In this document: positions 7,521 to 18,077 of the stretch, piece after piece
Numbering within the stretch: the first letter of the stretch is position 1
How the letters are laid out: each line of letters begins with the position of its first letter
NCBI GenBank assembly: GCA_964516135.1
Contig: CAZEWN010000005.1
Span: 1 to 64,000 of the forward strand
Source of the DNA: 34-65-8 sp964516135
Lineage (GTDB): Bacteria; Pseudomonadota; Alphaproteobacteria; Sphingomonadales; Sphingomonadaceae
Reading direction: 5' to 3'
DNA length: 64,000 bases
Program-made: the position numbers and the translations under genes
The notes under the pieces: generated by a model
What the model was told of the DNA's origin: nothing
The model's database searches: none
Seen by the model: the letters and a program-made list of their open reading frames with translations, nothing else

Positions 7521-8930
7521 ATGCGACGGATGCGTTCCTCGACCGCCAACGATTGGCACACGGAATTGGCTGCCACTTTCCGGCTCGCCTGGCCGCTGGC
7601 GCTCGCCAACTTACTGCAAATGCTGGTCCATGCGGTCGATGTGATCTTCGTCGCGCGGCTGGGCGAGCGGGAGCTGGCCGCATCTGCGCTAGGCATCGCC
7701 CTGTTCGGGCTGTTGATGTGGGCGTTCTCGGGCCTGACCGGCATGGTCGCCGCGCTGATCGCGGAGGAACTGGGCCGCCGTCGCCATGCCGTGCGCGAGG
7801 TGCGCCGATCGGTCCGGATGGGTCTGTGGCTGGCCCTGGTCTCGGGCGCGATCGGCATGGCCGTCTGCTGGCAGGGCGAGGCGATCATGCTGGCAACCGG
7901 GCAAGAACCCGCGCTGGCCACGCGCGCGGGCGATTTCCTGCGGATCATCATGTGGGCCATGATCCCGATGATCGCGGCGAACGTGCTGCGCAGCTTCGTC
8001 GCCGCGTTGGGCCGACCCGTTTTCGCCACCGCGATCACTGGCCTCGCACTGTTTGCCAGCGTGCTGTTCAACTGGATGTTCGTGTTCGGCAACCTCGGCG
8101 CGCCGGCACTGGGGCTGGAGGGTTCCGCGCTTGCGAGCGTGCTGACATCGCTGTTCATCCTGGCGAGCTACGTCGTCGCCATCCTCGGCAATCGCCGCCT
8201 GCGCCGTTACCGCGTGTTCGGCAACTGGTGGCGCCCCGAATGGCAGCGGCTGGGCGAACTCGTGCGCCTCGGCACGCCGGTGATGGTTATCATCATCGCC
8301 GAGGCCGGGCTGTTCAGCGGTGCGGCCTTGCTGATGGGGCGGATCGGCGCTTCGGAACTGGCGGGCCACACCGTGGCGCTACAGATTGCGGCGCTCGCGT
8401 TCCAGATTCCCTTCGGCGTCGGCCAAGCCGCTACGATCCGGGTCGGCTATCACTACGGCGCACGCGACATTGCCGCCATTGGCCGCGCTGGCTGGGTAGG
8501 GATTGGCATGGCGGGGAGCTTCATGATGCTCACAGCCGGGCTGATGATCCTGGCGCCGATGCTGCTGCTCGGTATCTATGTCGATACGGCCGACCCGGTA
8601 AACGCCGCGATGGTGGGCTTCGCGGTGCAATACATGGTGGTCGCAGCGGCATTCCAGTTGTTCGACGGGGTCCAGGCGGTGGCCGCCGGCGCGCTGCGCG
8701 GATTGCAGGACACCCGGATGCCGATGGTGATCGCCGTATTCAGTTACTGGGTACCCGGGCTCGGCACGGCGATCTGGCTCGGCTTCTATACGCCGCTGGA
8801 GGGAACCGGCGTCTGGATCGGCCTGGCCATCGGGCTTGTTTTCGCAGCGGGATTGCTGACCCTGCGCTGGGCGCGGCGTGAGAAGCTGCGCTGGTGTAAA
8901 TTTTCCGCAGCGCCCCCGTTGACTCGCTGA
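7521..8930 (+). CDS. MATE family multidrug efflux transporter
   Basis: A protein of about 469 residues with twelve predicted membrane segments. The MATE pattern begins at WPLALANLLQMLVHAVDVIF, followed by ARLGERELAASALG; the two halves repeat. Members export cationic drugs and dyes using proton or sodium gradients; the substrate is not predictable here. Starts at 7476, 7521 and 7530 are all in frame and none has a good RBS; I took 7521 because it gives a usual family length. Its last codons carry the -35 box of the groESL promoter. Confidence 0.9.
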   Translation: MRRMRSSTANDWHTELAATFRLAWPLALANLLQMLVHAVDVIFVARLGERELAASALGIALFGLLMWAFSGLTGMVAALIAEELGRRRHAVREVRRSVRMGLWLALVSGAIGMAVCWQGEAIMLATGQEPALATRAGDFLRIIMWAMIPMIAANVLRSFVAALGRPVFATAITGLALFASVLFNWMFVFGNLGAPALGLEGSALASVLTSLFILASYVVAILGNRRLRRYRVFGNWWRPEWQRLGELVRLGTPVMVIIIAEAGLFSGAALLMGRIGASELAGHTVALQIAALAFQIPFGVGQAATIRVGYHYGARDIAAIGRAGWVGIGMAGSFMMLTAGLMILAPMLLLGIYVDTADPVNAAMVGFAVQYMVVAAAFQLFDGVQAVAAGALRGLQDTRMPMVIAVFSYWVPGLGTAIWLGFYTPLEGTGVWIGLAIGLVFAAGLLTLRWARREKLRWCKFSAAPPLTR

Positions 8931-8947
8931 ACGTCGGTTCACATATG
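8919..8947 (+). promoter_or_regulatory. groESL promoter
   Basis: TTGACT (8919-8924) and CATATG (8942-8947) are 17 bases apart, a good match to a housekeeping sigma promoter. The -35 box lies inside the last codons of the MATE gene. The CIRCE operator lies a few bases downstream. Confidence 0.7.
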
Positions 8948-8954
8948 CCGCCCG

Positions 8955-8981
8955 CTGGCACTCTCGGAGGGAGAGTGCCAA
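8955..8981 (+). promoter_or_regulatory. CIRCE operator (HrcA binding site)
   Basis: CTGGCACTC (8955-8963), nine bases, then GAGTGCCAA (8973-8981) is an inverted repeat matching the CIRCE consensus. The GCACTC/GAGTGC core is perfect. CIRCE is bound by the HrcA repressor, which relies on GroEL for activity and so links groESL expression to chaperonin supply. Confidence 0.93.
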
Positions 8982-9012
8982 AGGCTTGTTCAATCGAGAG
9001 AGGTCACGAACA

Positions 9013-9300
9013 ATGGCATTTCGTCCCCTGCACGACCGCGTGCTGGTCCGCCGCATCGAAGCGGAAGAGAAGACCGCCGGCGGCATCATCATTCCCGACA
9101 ACGCCAAGGAGAAGCCGAGCGAGGGCGAGATCGTCGCCGTCGGTTCGGGCACCAAGGCCGAAGACGGCACGATCACCCCGCTTGACGTCAAGGCTGGCGA
9201 CCGCGTGCTGTTCGGCAAGTGGTCGGGCACCGAGGTCAAGCTCGACGGCGAAGACCTGCTGATCATGAAGGAAAGCGACATCATGGGGATCATCGGCTGA
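9013..9300 (+). CDS. groES: Co-chaperonin GroES
   Basis: A 95-residue lid protein of the GroEL folding chamber. It reads MAFRPLHDRVLVRRIEAEEK, with the mobile loop GGIIIPDNAKEKPSEG and the C-terminal KESDIMGIIG. I chose the ATG at 9013 (GAGAGG upstream) because it gives the family's usual length; an upstream in-frame ATG at 8986 would add nine residues next to the CIRCE element. groEL follows after 56 bases in the same transcript. Confidence 0.98.
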   Translation: MAFRPLHDRVLVRRIEAEEKTAGGIIIPDNAKEKPSEGEIVAVGSGTKAEDGTITPLDVKAGDRVLFGKWSGTEVKLDGEDLLIMKESDIMGIIG

Positions 9301-9356
9301 GCCGACCCTCGCATGTATTTCTTCAACTAACCGACGAATTTCAGGAGTAACGAACA

Positions 9357-10997
<1,641 letters not shown>

Positions 10998-11022
10998 GCC
11001 CGGCCACGCCGACCGGCACGAA

Positions 11023-11054
11023 GGGCCGGGGGAGCGATCCCCCGGCCCTTTTTT
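11023..11054 (+). terminator. Rho-independent terminator of groESL
   Basis: A perfect 11-bp stem, GGGCCGGGGGA (11023-11033) with TCCCCCGGCCC (11038-11048), loop GCGA, then six T. Confidence 0.95.
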
Positions 11055-11079
11055 GCGTGGAACGGACGTTGCGGCGGGT

Positions 11080-12798
11080 TCAGGCGGCGTGTTTGCGGCG
11101 CGGGAACATGAGCGCCGTGCCACGCTGCTCCATTTCGTAGCACAGCCGGTCGCGCCCGGCGTTCTTCGCCTTGTAAAGCGCCCGGTCGGCCGCTTGATAC
11201 GCGGCGTCGATCCCACCCTTGCCAATCCGGGCGACACCCGCGCTGACGGTTAACGGCGCGGCCAATTCCGGCACCAGCGAAGCCACGCGCGCGCACACCC
11301 GCTGTCGCACCGCGTTGACGATCAGCGCCGCTTCATCTTCCGACCGCGCGGCAACGAGCAGCGCGAATTCCTCGCCGCCCATCCGGAATGCGGCGAGGCA
11401 TCCCCGGTCAACCGCAACCGAATGGCGCAATTCCGCGCCAATCGCGGCCAGCACGCGGTCACCCGCCTGATGGCCGTGGCGGTCGTTGATCTGCTTGAAG
11501 TGATCGGCGTCAACGATCGCGAGGAAATCGCCGCCGCGCCAATCGCGTTCGTCGAAAGCGCGACGATTGGGCAAGCCGGTCAGCCCGTCGGTCTGCGCCA
11601 GTTCACCCAGCGATCGCTCCTTTGCGCGGGCCAGGTCACGCTCCAGCCGCAGAAGCCCGATCCTCAGCGTGATGCCGATCGCCATGATGACCGATTGCCA
11701 GGCCATCGCGGCATAGAATGCGAAATCCCATTCGTGCGGCAGCAGGTAGATGTTCATGCCGCGCAGGATCCGGTCGACCGCGACCAGCGCCGGAACCGAC
11801 CATGCCAACGTAACCACCCGCATGATCCGACTGCCGCGCCGCCACGCGATCACGCAGACCATCACGAAAGCGGCAAGCACCGGCAGATAGGCAGCGTGGT
11901 AGACCGGCCGGGCCACGAACGGCAACTGGTGCGCCAAGGCGACGAAACCCAGCCCCGCCAGCGCCACGATGGCACTGGCGGCATAAAGGATCGGGATCGC
12001 CCAGCGCGGCAGCATCCCGTCCTCCAGCAGAGCGCGAAAGAACGGCGCGACCAGCGCGATGGAGAATGCCAGCGCCAGATAGGAGGTGGCGCTGCGCGCC
12101 CATAGCGACAGGTCGGGCAGGAACATGAAGGCAAGCGAGCTCGACGACACCGTATAAACCAGGAACATCGCCGACATTGCGCCGTGCCACAGCGCCAGCT
12201 TGCTCCGCAGCGCCACTGACAGCGCGAGCGAATAGACCGCGACCACCAGCATCATCCCGGCAAACAGCGCGAACAGGACCATGCCGACGAAGCGTTGGCC
12301 GCTGTCCGCGTCTCCCGGAACGACCTCGGCCAGGGCAGCGGCGTTCCGATCAAGCGGTTCGTCAACCCGCAGCCATATCCGGCGTGGCTGTTCGCCCGCC
12401 TCGATCAGTGGAACCGCGAAGCGCGTTCCCACGGTCCATTGCCGTGCCAGTGCCTCGGCATCATGATACCGCTGGCGTACCGACCCGTCGGGCAGTTCGA
12501 CAACCGTCAACAGCCCGCCAAAATGAAGCGCGTCGCTTCGCAACACCAGACGCTCGCGCGCTTCGATCCGGCCACCGTCGATTCGCATCCACAAATGGCG
12601 ATGCGTCAGATCGTCGGTGCCGGCCGCGCAATTCCAGCCGTCGGCCTGGCGCGCCCGCGCAAGTGGTATTGCGGTTTGTGCACCCAGGACACAGGCTTTC
12701 GTGAGCAACGGCTGCACGGCGTGCGCGGGCGCGCCCCAGCCTGCCCAGCCCAACGCGAGCATGAGCGCCATCGCGACACGCAGGAAAAGCCCGTCCAT
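11080..12798 (-). CDS. 7TM-sensor diguanylate cyclase (GGDEF)
   Basis: A 572-residue membrane protein with signal peptide (about 1-27), a periplasmic beta-rich domain resembling 7TMR-DISMED2 (about 35-160), seven membrane segments (about 170-385) and a cytoplasmic GGDEF domain. The domain has DGLTGLPNRRAFDERD (from 404) and an intact GGEEF active site (474-478), so synthesis of cyclic di-GMP from GTP is expected. The usual RxxD inhibitory site just before GGEEF is absent. I chose the ATG at 12798, which opens a clean signal peptide. It is convergent with groEL. Confidence 0.88.
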   Translation of the reverse strand: MDGLFLRVAMALMLALGWAGWGAPAHAVQPLLTKACVLGAQTAIPLARARQADGWNCAAGTDDLTHRHLWMRIDGGRIEARERLVLRSDALHFGGLLTVVELPDGSVRQRYHDAEALARQWTVGTRFAVPLIEAGEQPRRIWLRVDEPLDRNAAALAEVVPGDADSGQRFVGMVLFALFAGMMLVVAVYSLALSVALRSKLALWHGAMSAMFLVYTVSSSSLAFMFLPDLSLWARSATSYLALAFSIALVAPFFRALLEDGMLPRWAIPILYAASAIVALAGLGFVALAHQLPFVARPVYHAAYLPVLAAFVMVCVIAWRRGSRIMRVVTLAWSVPALVAVDRILRGMNIYLLPHEWDFAFYAAMAWQSVIMAIGITLRIGLLRLERDLARAKERSLGELAQTDGLTGLPNRRAFDERDWRGGDFLAIVDADHFKQINDRHGHQAGDRVLAAIGAELRHSVAVDRGCLAAFRMGGEEFALLVAARSEDEAALIVNAVRQRVCARVASLVPELAAPLTVSAGVARIGKGGIDAAYQAADRALYKAKNAGRDRLCYEMEQRGTALMFPRRKHAA

Positions 12799-12826
12799 GC
12801 GCGCGATTGGTAAACACGGCGCCTTG

Positions 12827-13513
12827 TTATCGCGTAAACGCCGTTCCACGCTTTTCCAGCGCCTCGCGCATCGCCGTCATGGCCGCATCGTAAGTCACAC
12901 GGCGCAGCAAGCGCGTCGTGGCTGGCGGACTGGTTCGCGGATGCCCGCCAGCGAACGGTGGTGCTGGATCGTATTCGAGCGCCAGCTGGATGGCGCGCGC
13001 GGTGTTCTCATCTGTCTGGCGCGCGACCAACATGAGCGCGAAATCGATTCCGCTGGTTACTCCGCCCGCCGTGATCAGGTTGCCATCCTCGACCACGCGA
13101 CCTTCGGCGGCGACCGCGCCGACCAGCGGCAGCAGTTCGGTATAGGCCCAGTGGCACGTTGCCCGCCGACCTTCCAGCAGCCCGGCAGCCCCGAGCAGGA
13201 ACGCGCCGGTGCAGACGCTCGTCACCCAGCGCGCGCCCGGCGCCTGCGCGGCGATGAAGGGGAGGCAGGCGCCATCTTGCAAGGCATCGCGCACGCCATG
13301 GCCCCCTGGCACGCACAGGATATCGGCCTGGAGGCAACTCGCGAAGCCTGTCGTGGGCACGATTGCGAAACCACAGTCGGTTGCCACCGGGTCGCAGTTG
13401 TTCGCGGCAATGTGAATGCGCGCGCCAGGCATCCGGGCGAGCACCTGCGCGGGGCCGGTGAAGTCGAGCTGCGTCACCCCGGGGAAGATGACGAAGACGA
13501 CTTCGACCGGCAT
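12827..13513 (-). CDS. DJ-1/PfpI family protein, isonitrile hydratase-like
   Basis: A 228-residue class I glutamine amidotransferase-like protein. The nucleophilic Cys101 sits in the elbow VTSVCTGAFLLGAAGLL, followed by RRATCHWAY and GGVTSGIDFAL. This pattern and the length of 228 residues match isonitrile hydratase (InhA), which hydrates isonitriles to N-formamides. Other DJ-1 relatives, including regulator-type proteins without the DNA-binding domain, share much of it, so the substrate is uncertain. It lies 3 bases after the DUF305/LVIVD gene on the same strand, suggesting cotranscription. Confidence 0.82.
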   Translation of the reverse strand: MPVEVVFVIFPGVTQLDFTGPAQVLARMPGARIHIAANNCDPVATDCGFAIVPTTGFASCLQADILCVPGGHGVRDALQDGACLPFIAAQAPGARWVTSVCTGAFLLGAAGLLEGRRATCHWAYTELLPLVGAVAAEGRVVEDGNLITAGGVTSGIDFALMLVARQTDENTARAIQLALEYDPAPPFAGGHPRTSPPATTRLLRRVTYDAAMTAMREALEKRGTAFTR

Positions 13514-13516
13514 TCC

Positions 13517-15763
13517 CTATCCGCCCTTGCGGCTCGCTTGCGCGGCCGCAACCATGTCAGCGGGCCACGTCACCTGCGTCTGGGTTTGCGGATTGAAAAC
13601 GTTGCCGGGGTAGACCGCTGCCTTGGCGGCAGCGATTTCCTCGACCGTCAGGTGGTCACTCGGGACCAGCTCGAACACGTCGAGCCCGCGCGTGATTTCG
13701 GTCGCGTAGATCTTGCCATCGTACCAATAGGCGGACCAGTATCCCCCGGTTACGAGTTGGTCTTTGTCGATCGGCCCGCGATCGAAATAAGCGATCTCGA
13801 CCGGGTTGGCCGCATCGGTGAAATCGATCACGCTGATGCCGCCCTGATACCAGGCCTGGACGAAGATATCGCGCCCCGGCACGGGAATGATCGAGCCATT
13901 GTGGGCGACGCAGTTTTCCTTGTCGGTCTGCGGCGCGGGCAATTTGTAGAGGCTCTGGAACGTCAGCTTGCCGCCATCGATGCTGTAGATCGCATTCGCG
14001 CCCCAGTTCTTGGGATCGCCTGCCTGGCAGCGTGGTCGACCGCCTCCGCCCCACTCGTCGGTGAACAGCACCTTGGTGCCGTCATTGTTGAAGGTGGCGG
14101 AATGCCAATAAGCGAAGCCGGTATCGACCACGTCATCAATCCGCTTGGGCTTCAAGGGGTTGGATATGTCGAGCACGATGCCATTGCCCGAACAAGCGCC
14201 CGCGGCGATCTTCTTGGCCGGAAAAACGGTAATGTCGTGACACTGGTTGGTCTGGTTGGTTTCCTGCGTACCTTCGCCATGATCGCCGCCGCGCCACAGG
14301 CCCGCGATGTTGCCGGTTTCGTCGGCGAACACGCGTGGCCGATCGACGATTCGTGCCTTCGACGGGTCGGCCAGAGGTATCTCGATCACATCGATACTGA
14401 ACAATGCGGTCCGCTGGTCACCCGCGATATTGCCGACGCAGAAGTCGAGTTCCTTCTCGTCGCGCACATAGCTGGTGCCGGAATTGTAGACCACGATCCG
14501 GCGTGCATCGGCATCGACGATCGAGTGTGTGTGGCTGCCCCGGCAGGTCTGCACCTGGCCTACCTGGCGCGGCGCGGTCACGTCGGAGATGTCGAAGATT
14601 CGCAGGCCCCGGAAGCGTTCGGGGCTGATCCGGTCGGACACGCCGCCCAGGCCGCAATCGACTCGCGCGCGGCTGTCCTCCACGCTCATGATCAGGATGT
14701 TGCCGACAATCGAAACATCGCCTTGCCCACCGGGACACACCACGGAACTGACCAGTTGCGGTGCGCCGTCTTTACGCAGGCGATAGGCGTTAAACCCGTG
14801 GTAGTTGCCCGTAACCAGCAGGTCGCCGGAAAATGCCATGTCGGTCTGCGCGAAATCGAGCGGCGATCCGCGTTCGCTGAATTGCGGCTTGGGCGGTTCC
14901 TCGCCCGCCTTTGCCGGCTTGGGCTCCTCGCCTTCCTTTTTCGGCAGTTCCGGCTGGAGACCTGCCGGGTTGTCGGGATCGAAGAAACCGGGCGGCTTCG
15001 GCATGGCGGCGACCAGGCGCAAGTTGCTGATCGCCTCGCCCGCGTCGCGGAAGCCGGCAGCAAGCGTCGCGCGCGGATCGGTCGAGATACCCGCCAGGGT
15101 CGTGTTCATCCGTTCGATTTCGGATTTCTGGTCGTTCACCACCTCGTTGGTGAATTCGAACATGACCGGTTCATAGGCGGTGCCCGGCTGCTCGTGCAGG
15201 TGTTCCACCATGTCGAGCGCGCCCTGGTGGTGGCGGATCATCATTTCGAGGAACATTCGGTCGAACACGGTGCCATTCGCAGCGGCGAGCGCCGCCATCT
15301 CGTCGGGCGTGGCCATCCCCTTCATCCCGGCATGCCCGCCCGCATGCGCGGCGCCGTGCATGGCATGGCCGCCCGCACCGTGGGCCATGTGGTCCATCGC
15401 CGCGCTTGCCACCGGCTCCCCTTTGCCGGTGAGCCATTCGGCCATGAACTTCATCTCATCCTTCTGGCTCGCGTCGATGCGACCTGCAACAGCCACGATC
15501 GCCTCGTTGTTGGTCCGTTCCCTGACCAGCGCGGCCATGTCGACCGCCTGCTGGTGATGGACGATCATCGCCTGCATGAACGCAACATCGGCAGGCGTGT
15601 AAGTCGCCTGGGCCAGCCGGGTCGCTTCGCCCACGCTGAGCGCGCGCGGCGCCGCGCCCGGCGCGCCCGGCTGGATTATCGGAACATCCTGCGCCGCCAG
15701 CACGGTGGCGGTGGCGAGAAGGCTCGCGGCGAGCGAGCACCGGGCAAGGCGGCGTGCGGTCAT
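13517..15763 (-). CDS. Double DUF305 domain fused to LVIVD beta-propeller
   Basis: A secreted protein of about 748 residues. After a signal peptide (cleavage near 24) come two DUF305 modules, marked FMQAMIVHHQQAVDMA (62-77) and FLEMMIRHHQGALDMV (171-186). They are joined by a His/Met-rich linker (about 122-156, including DHMAHGAGGHAMHG). A Pro/Glu/Lys-rich hinge (about 280-320) leads to a C-terminal half with LVIVD-type repeats such as GLRIFDISDVTAP and GISVIDFTDAANP. DUF305 proteins include copper-binding CopM, so metal binding is a reasonable inference. The start at 15763 has GGGGA 9 bases upstream. Confidence 0.85.
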   Translation of the reverse strand: MTARRLARCSLAASLLATATVLAAQDVPIIQPGAPGAAPRALSVGEATRLAQATYTPADVAFMQAMIVHHQQAVDMAALVRERTNNEAIVAVAGRIDASQKDEMKFMAEWLTGKGEPVASAAMDHMAHGAGGHAMHGAAHAGGHAGMKGMATPDEMAALAAANGTVFDRMFLEMMIRHHQGALDMVEHLHEQPGTAYEPVMFEFTNEVVNDQKSEIERMNTTLAGISTDPRATLAAGFRDAGEAISNLRLVAAMPKPPGFFDPDNPAGLQPELPKKEGEEPKPAKAGEEPPKPQFSERGSPLDFAQTDMAFSGDLLVTGNYHGFNAYRLRKDGAPQLVSSVVCPGGQGDVSIVGNILIMSVEDSRARVDCGLGGVSDRISPERFRGLRIFDISDVTAPRQVGQVQTCRGSHTHSIVDADARRIVVYNSGTSYVRDEKELDFCVGNIAGDQRTALFSIDVIEIPLADPSKARIVDRPRVFADETGNIAGLWRGGDHGEGTQETNQTNQCHDITVFPAKKIAAGACSGNGIVLDISNPLKPKRIDDVVDTGFAYWHSATFNNDGTKVLFTDEWGGGGRPRCQAGDPKNWGANAIYSIDGGKLTFQSLYKLPAPQTDKENCVAHNGSIIPVPGRDIFVQAWYQGGISVIDFTDAANPVEIAYFDRGPIDKDQLVTGGYWSAYWYDGKIYATEITRGLDVFELVPSDHLTVEEIAAAKAAVYPGNVFNPQTQTQVTWPADMVAAAQASRKGG

Positions 15764-15934
15764 GGTGATTGTCCCCAGGAGATCAATTTGCTGGCCGCCA
15801 ATGGCACCTATCGCATGCGTCAAGTCAAGTCCGCGCCGGTCGAGGCGGATCGGCCGTTCGTCGGTGTGCGATCAAGGCCAGGCCCCGTTCAGCAGGGTAT
15901 TTCCCGACCTCGAGACAGCTGAGCCGCTCAAACG

Positions 15935-16798
15935 TTACAGGATGCGGCCAGCCACGGCGTCGAGCCGGGCAAGCAGCGCCGGATCGCGGTCTGCCGGCGG
16001 CGTCATGATCGCCCGGTCGAGCGCAACGTCGATCGGTGAGGCCTCTCGCGTTTGCGGGAGGGCGGCAAACAGCGCGGCGATCGCGGCCCGCGCCCTGTCG
16101 GCATTGCCCTTCACGCGCGTCAGCACGTCGCCGGCTTCGACCGGCGCGGCATCCGCGCGCCAGCTATCGTAATCGGTCACCATTCCGATTGAGGCGTAAG
16201 GCAGCTCCGCTTCGCGCGCGAGCCGCGCCTCGGGCATGCCGGTCATACCGATCACGTCGGCACCCCAGGCACGGTAGAGCTGGCTTTCCGCGCGGGTCGA
16301 GAACTGCGGGCCCTCCATCGCCAGGTAGGTCTTGCCGCGGCTCACCGTGCCGCCGATCGCCTCTATCGCCGTGCCCGCCATGTCCGACAGCCGTGGACAT
16401 ACGGGATCGGCGATGCTGACATGCGCGACCATGCCAGGACCGAAGAAACTGGCGGGGCGGCCCCTCGTCCGATCGATGAACTGATCGACGATCACGAATT
16501 GGCCCGGTTCGACGTCTTCGCGCAAGCTGCCGACCGCCGATATTGCAACGATGTCGGTGCATCCGGCACGTTTCAGCGCGTCGATGTTGGCGCGCGCGTT
16601 GACATCAGCTGGTGGCAGGCGGTGGCCGCGGCCGTGGCGGGGCAGGAAACGCACACGGGCACCCGCGATCTCGCCGCACAGCACTTCGTCGGAAGCATCG
16701 CCCCAGGGCGTGTTGACGCGGATCCATTGCGCGTTTTCCATCGCGTCGATTGCGTAAAGGCCCGAGCCTCCGATAATTCCGATCGTCCATGCTGCCAT
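15935..16798 (-). CDS. mtnP: S-methyl-5'-thioadenosine phosphorylase
   Basis: A 287-residue purine phosphorylase that splits methylthioadenosine into adenine and methylthioribose phosphate in methionine salvage. It shows TIGIIGGSGLYAIDAM (5-20), the phosphate-binding RHGRGHRLPPADVNARANI, and the substrate region EGPQFSTRAESQLYRAWGADVIGMTGMPEA. AGGAGA lies 7 bases before the ATG at 16798, which fixes the start. Its rightward neighbour is divergent; the 145-base gap must carry both promoters. Confidence 0.95.
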   Translation of the reverse strand: MAAWTIGIIGGSGLYAIDAMENAQWIRVNTPWGDASDEVLCGEIAGARVRFLPRHGRGHRLPPADVNARANIDALKRAGCTDIVAISAVGSLREDVEPGQFVIVDQFIDRTRGRPASFFGPGMVAHVSIADPVCPRLSDMAGTAIEAIGGTVSRGKTYLAMEGPQFSTRAESQLYRAWGADVIGMTGMPEARLAREAELPYASIGMVTDYDSWRADAAPVEAGDVLTRVKGNADRARAAIAALFAALPQTREASPIDVALDRAIMTPPADRDPALLARLDAVAGRIL

Positions 16799-16943
16799 TC
16801 GGCGTCTCCTATGCGGTACGAATGGCACAGCAAAGTGAATTGATTTGTCGCGTCGAGGACACTTTTCATCGCTGGCGCGCTTGTTTGCATTCGCTTCACG
16901 CCGTTAATCAAACAAAAACCAAGACGGGGGTACGCTGACCAGC

Positions 16944-17963
16944 ATGGCGGGTTTCAGGAAAATGATCGCGACAGGGGCCGCTATGGCGGCGCTTGCCCTT
17001 GGAATGACCGACCCGGCGAGGGCCGACAAGGTCGAACTGGAAGCGGCATTCGACCGCGCCCTCGGCACCGAAACCCGCGCACCGGCGAGCTTTGACGCCG
17101 TCTATGCCTCGGGGCTGGAGGCGCAGATTGCGCGAATCGCCAACGGCGCGCAGGGACGTATCGGGGTTGCAGCGATCGACCTTTCGACCGGCCGGACCCT
17201 GGGCGTGCTGGGCGATCAGCGATTTCCAATGGCCAGCACCAGCAAAATCGCCGTCGCGGCCGCGTTCCTGGAAGGCGTCGAGAAAGGCAAGTGGAGCCTC
17301 ACCAGCGAATTTCCGCTGCTCATTCCGGTATCTTCGGCCCGCTATTCCAGCCGCGTCGCGCCGGTGCGCGAAGGCAATTACCTACCCGCTTCCCAGCTGA
17401 TCGAACTGATGATCACGCGCAGTTCCAATCCTGCGACCGACGCACTGCTGCGGGTCATCGGCGGGCCGGAGGCGGTGAACGATTGGGTGCGGCGCGCGGG
17501 CATTCGTGATTTCGAACTGACGCGCGACATTGCCACGCTCGTCCGCGACGACGGCGAATTTGATCCAGCGGCAACGATCGATCGCCGTGACAGCGCCACG
17601 CCCCAAGCGATGGTGCAGCTTGTCGCCGGTTTGCATCAGGGCAAGTGGCTCAACGCTGCGCACCGCCGGGTGATCCTTGGGGCGATGGAACGCTGCGTGA
17701 CAGGCAAGCGGCGGATTCCGGCGATGTTGCCCAGCACCACGCTCGTTGCGCATAAAACCGGCTCGCTCAACAATACGTCGAGCGACATCGGGCTGATCCA
17801 CCTGCCTGACGGGCGGGCGATCGCGGTCGCCATTTATGTGACCGGGCAGGGTTCGCGCCTGGCGCGCGAAGGGCGCATCGCGGAAATCGCGCGCGCGCTC
17901 TACAACGGATATTCCGCCCCGGCATACACCGCACTGACCAACGCGAACTATAGCGGCAGCTGA
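16944..17963 (+). CDS. Class A beta-lactamase-like serine hydrolase
   Basis: A 339-residue exported protein (signal peptide 1 to about 27, ending DPARA). It has the family's serine motif STSK (Ser98, Lys101), SSN (160-162) where class A enzymes usually have SDN, and KTG (271-273). The omega loop, usually ExELN ahead of RDTTTP, reads DGEFD (203-207) ahead of RDSATP, so the general-base Glu is replaced by Asp in my alignment by eye. It may be a weak beta-lactamase or a related peptidoglycan-acting hydrolase. A shared terminator separates it from the convergent lipoprotein gene. Confidence 0.85.
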   Translation: MAGFRKMIATGAAMAALALGMTDPARADKVELEAAFDRALGTETRAPASFDAVYASGLEAQIARIANGAQGRIGVAAIDLSTGRTLGVLGDQRFPMASTSKIAVAAAFLEGVEKGKWSLTSEFPLLIPVSSARYSSRVAPVREGNYLPASQLIELMITRSSNPATDALLRVIGGPEAVNDWVRRAGIRDFELTRDIATLVRDDGEFDPAATIDRRDSATPQAMVQLVAGLHQGKWLNAAHRRVILGAMERCVTGKRRIPAMLPSTTLVAHKTGSLNNTSSDIGLIHLPDGRAIAVAIYVTGQGSRLAREGRIAEIARALYNGYSAPAYTALTNANYSGS

Positions 17964-18014
17964 GCGACCGCTTCCCGACGCCTGGCGCTCTGCCGCGCGA
18001 CGTGGACAAAAGGA

Positions 18015-18042
18015 AAGGGCGGCACCTTGCGGTGCCGCCCTT
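18015..18042. terminator. Bidirectional terminator
   Basis: A 12-bp perfect stem AAGGGCGGCACC (18015-18026) with GGTGCCGCCCTT (18031-18042), loop TTGC. On the minus strand it is followed by a T-rich run, so it suits the lipoprotein transcript best, but it sits between convergent genes and can serve both. Confidence 0.8.
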
Positions 18043-18077
18043 CCTGTTTCGATCCGAAAAACCGGACCGCGCCGAAA

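Noticed and set aside
12617..15922. A plus-strand open frame of about 1,100 codons across the GGDEF, DJ-1 and DUF305 genes
   Set aside because: It is the antisense shadow of three clear minus-strand genes. High GC keeps it open, and its His/Asp/Arg-rich translation matches no family.
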